Assembly: GCA_902489335.1 (NCBI GenBank)
Contig: CABTZO010000006.1
Coordinates: forward strand, 1-33,417
DNA from: an uncultured Oscillospiraceae bacterium
Lineage (GTDB): Bacteria; Bacillota; Clostridia; Oscillospirales; Acutalibacteraceae
Direction of reading: 5' to 3'
Length of the DNA stretch: 33,417 bases
Positions 33,127 through 33,417 of this stretch are shown here, one piece after another; position 1 is the stretch's first letter; each line of letters opens with the position of its first letter. The notes below the pieces were generated by a model. The model was given only the letters and a program-made list of their open reading frames with translations, was not told the DNA's origin and ran no database searches. The translations under genes and the position numbers were made by a program.

Positions 33127-33417
33127 TTACCTCTTTTTATACTTTATTATTTTCACTCTTCCGTATTTATATGTTTTAATCATTCCCAAAAATTCAGGCA
33201 TCTGCGGTTCTTTATCACTGCTGTCTAATTCACATAAAACAATCGCTTCATCGTTAAGAATACATTCAAGGAGTTTGAGTGTTTTTGAGGTCAAATCTTT
33301 TCCGTAAGGAGGATCCATAAAAACGATATCAAATGTCTTATACATTTTTTTGAGATACGACAAAACATCTTCACGAATTACAAGAGCGTTATCATAGAAT
33401 TTTACTTTTTTTAAGTT
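33127..33417 (-). CDS. rsmD: 16S rRNA (guanine966-N2)-methyltransferase RsmD, C-terminal part
   Basis: Only the last 96 residues are in the window; the frame stays open to the right edge, so the N-terminal half lies outside. The visible part contains FDIVFMDPPYGKD, the DPPY motif of N2-guanine methyltransferases (motif IV), followed by the C-terminal strands. RsmD is usually about 180-190 residues. Adjacency to coaD supports the call. The truncation is from the window edge, not a mutation. Confidence 0.88.
   Translation of the reverse strand, partial: NLKKVKFYDNALVIREDVLSYLKKMYKTFDIVFMDPPYGKDLTSKTLKLLECILNDEAIVLCELDSSDKEPQMPEFLGMIKTYKYGRVKIIKYKKR

Noticed and set aside
1..33417. CRISPR arrays, tRNA or rRNA genes, insertion sequences, prophage genes
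   Set aside because: No regular repeat-spacer pattern, cloverleaf-like sequence, rRNA segment, transposase or integrase was found on reading both strands.

Overview
The window is an AT-rich (roughly one-third G+C by eye), densely packed chromosomal segment of a low-G+C Gram-positive anaerobe, most likely a clostridial member of the Bacillota. Grounds: strong AGGAGG-type ribosome sites, occasional TTG/GTG starts, TGTGn-TATAAT extended -10 promoters, ferredoxin-dependent indolepyruvate oxidoreductase, FtsEX followed by an M23 hydrolase, a DUF348-G5-3D wall protein and WalR-type boxes. No tRNA, rRNA, CRISPR array, phage gene or insertion sequence was found. Base 1 looks like a contig end (A19 plus a G/C hairpin), and rsmD runs off the right edge.

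Layout. 1-3300: a polytopic membrane protein of unknown function and a Cu(I) P-type ATPase (copA). 3317-4111: a stand-alone ADP-ribosylglycohydrolase. 4106-8172: the operon iorA-iorB-paaK-ACT, a 2-oxoacid:ferredoxin / aryl-CoA module. 8423-9263: zapA and dut. 9260-11534: a polar amino-acid ABC transporter (binding lipoprotein, permease, ATPase). 11581-14737: aminotransferase-trpS, then a monoacylglycerol-lipase-like hydrolase. 14864-16260: class II fructose-bisphosphate aldolase and a small anchored protein. 16292-23085: a six-gene unit proB-proA-unknown-malQ-murL-murD. 23216-30361: an envelope block read leftwards (ftsE, ftsX, M23 endopeptidase, S41 protease, cadherin-like surface protein, DUF348/G5/3D wall enzyme). 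30622-33417: a PucR/CdaR-type regulator, then rsmD-coaD-coiled-coil protein.

How the genes fit together. The most striking locus is murL-murD. The gene overlapping murD encodes a PP-loop-like protein that I recognise as MurL, the epimerase of UDP-MurNAc-L-Ala-L-Glu. The neighbouring MurD lacks the Lys of the usual D-Glu-pocket motif, as expected for the L-Glu-adding MurD2 type. This would be a glutamate-racemase-independent route to D-Glu in peptidoglycan, placed in an operon with the glutamate-consuming ProB and ProA.

Second, two nearly identical 17-bp boxes fitting the WalR consensus (TGTWAH-N5-TGTWAH) lie upstream of ftsEX-M23 and of the 3D-domain gene, suggesting that one wall-stress regulator co-controls both wall-hydrolase units. 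Third, the divergent fba and aminotransferase promoters are both near-consensus and share the same -35 bases.
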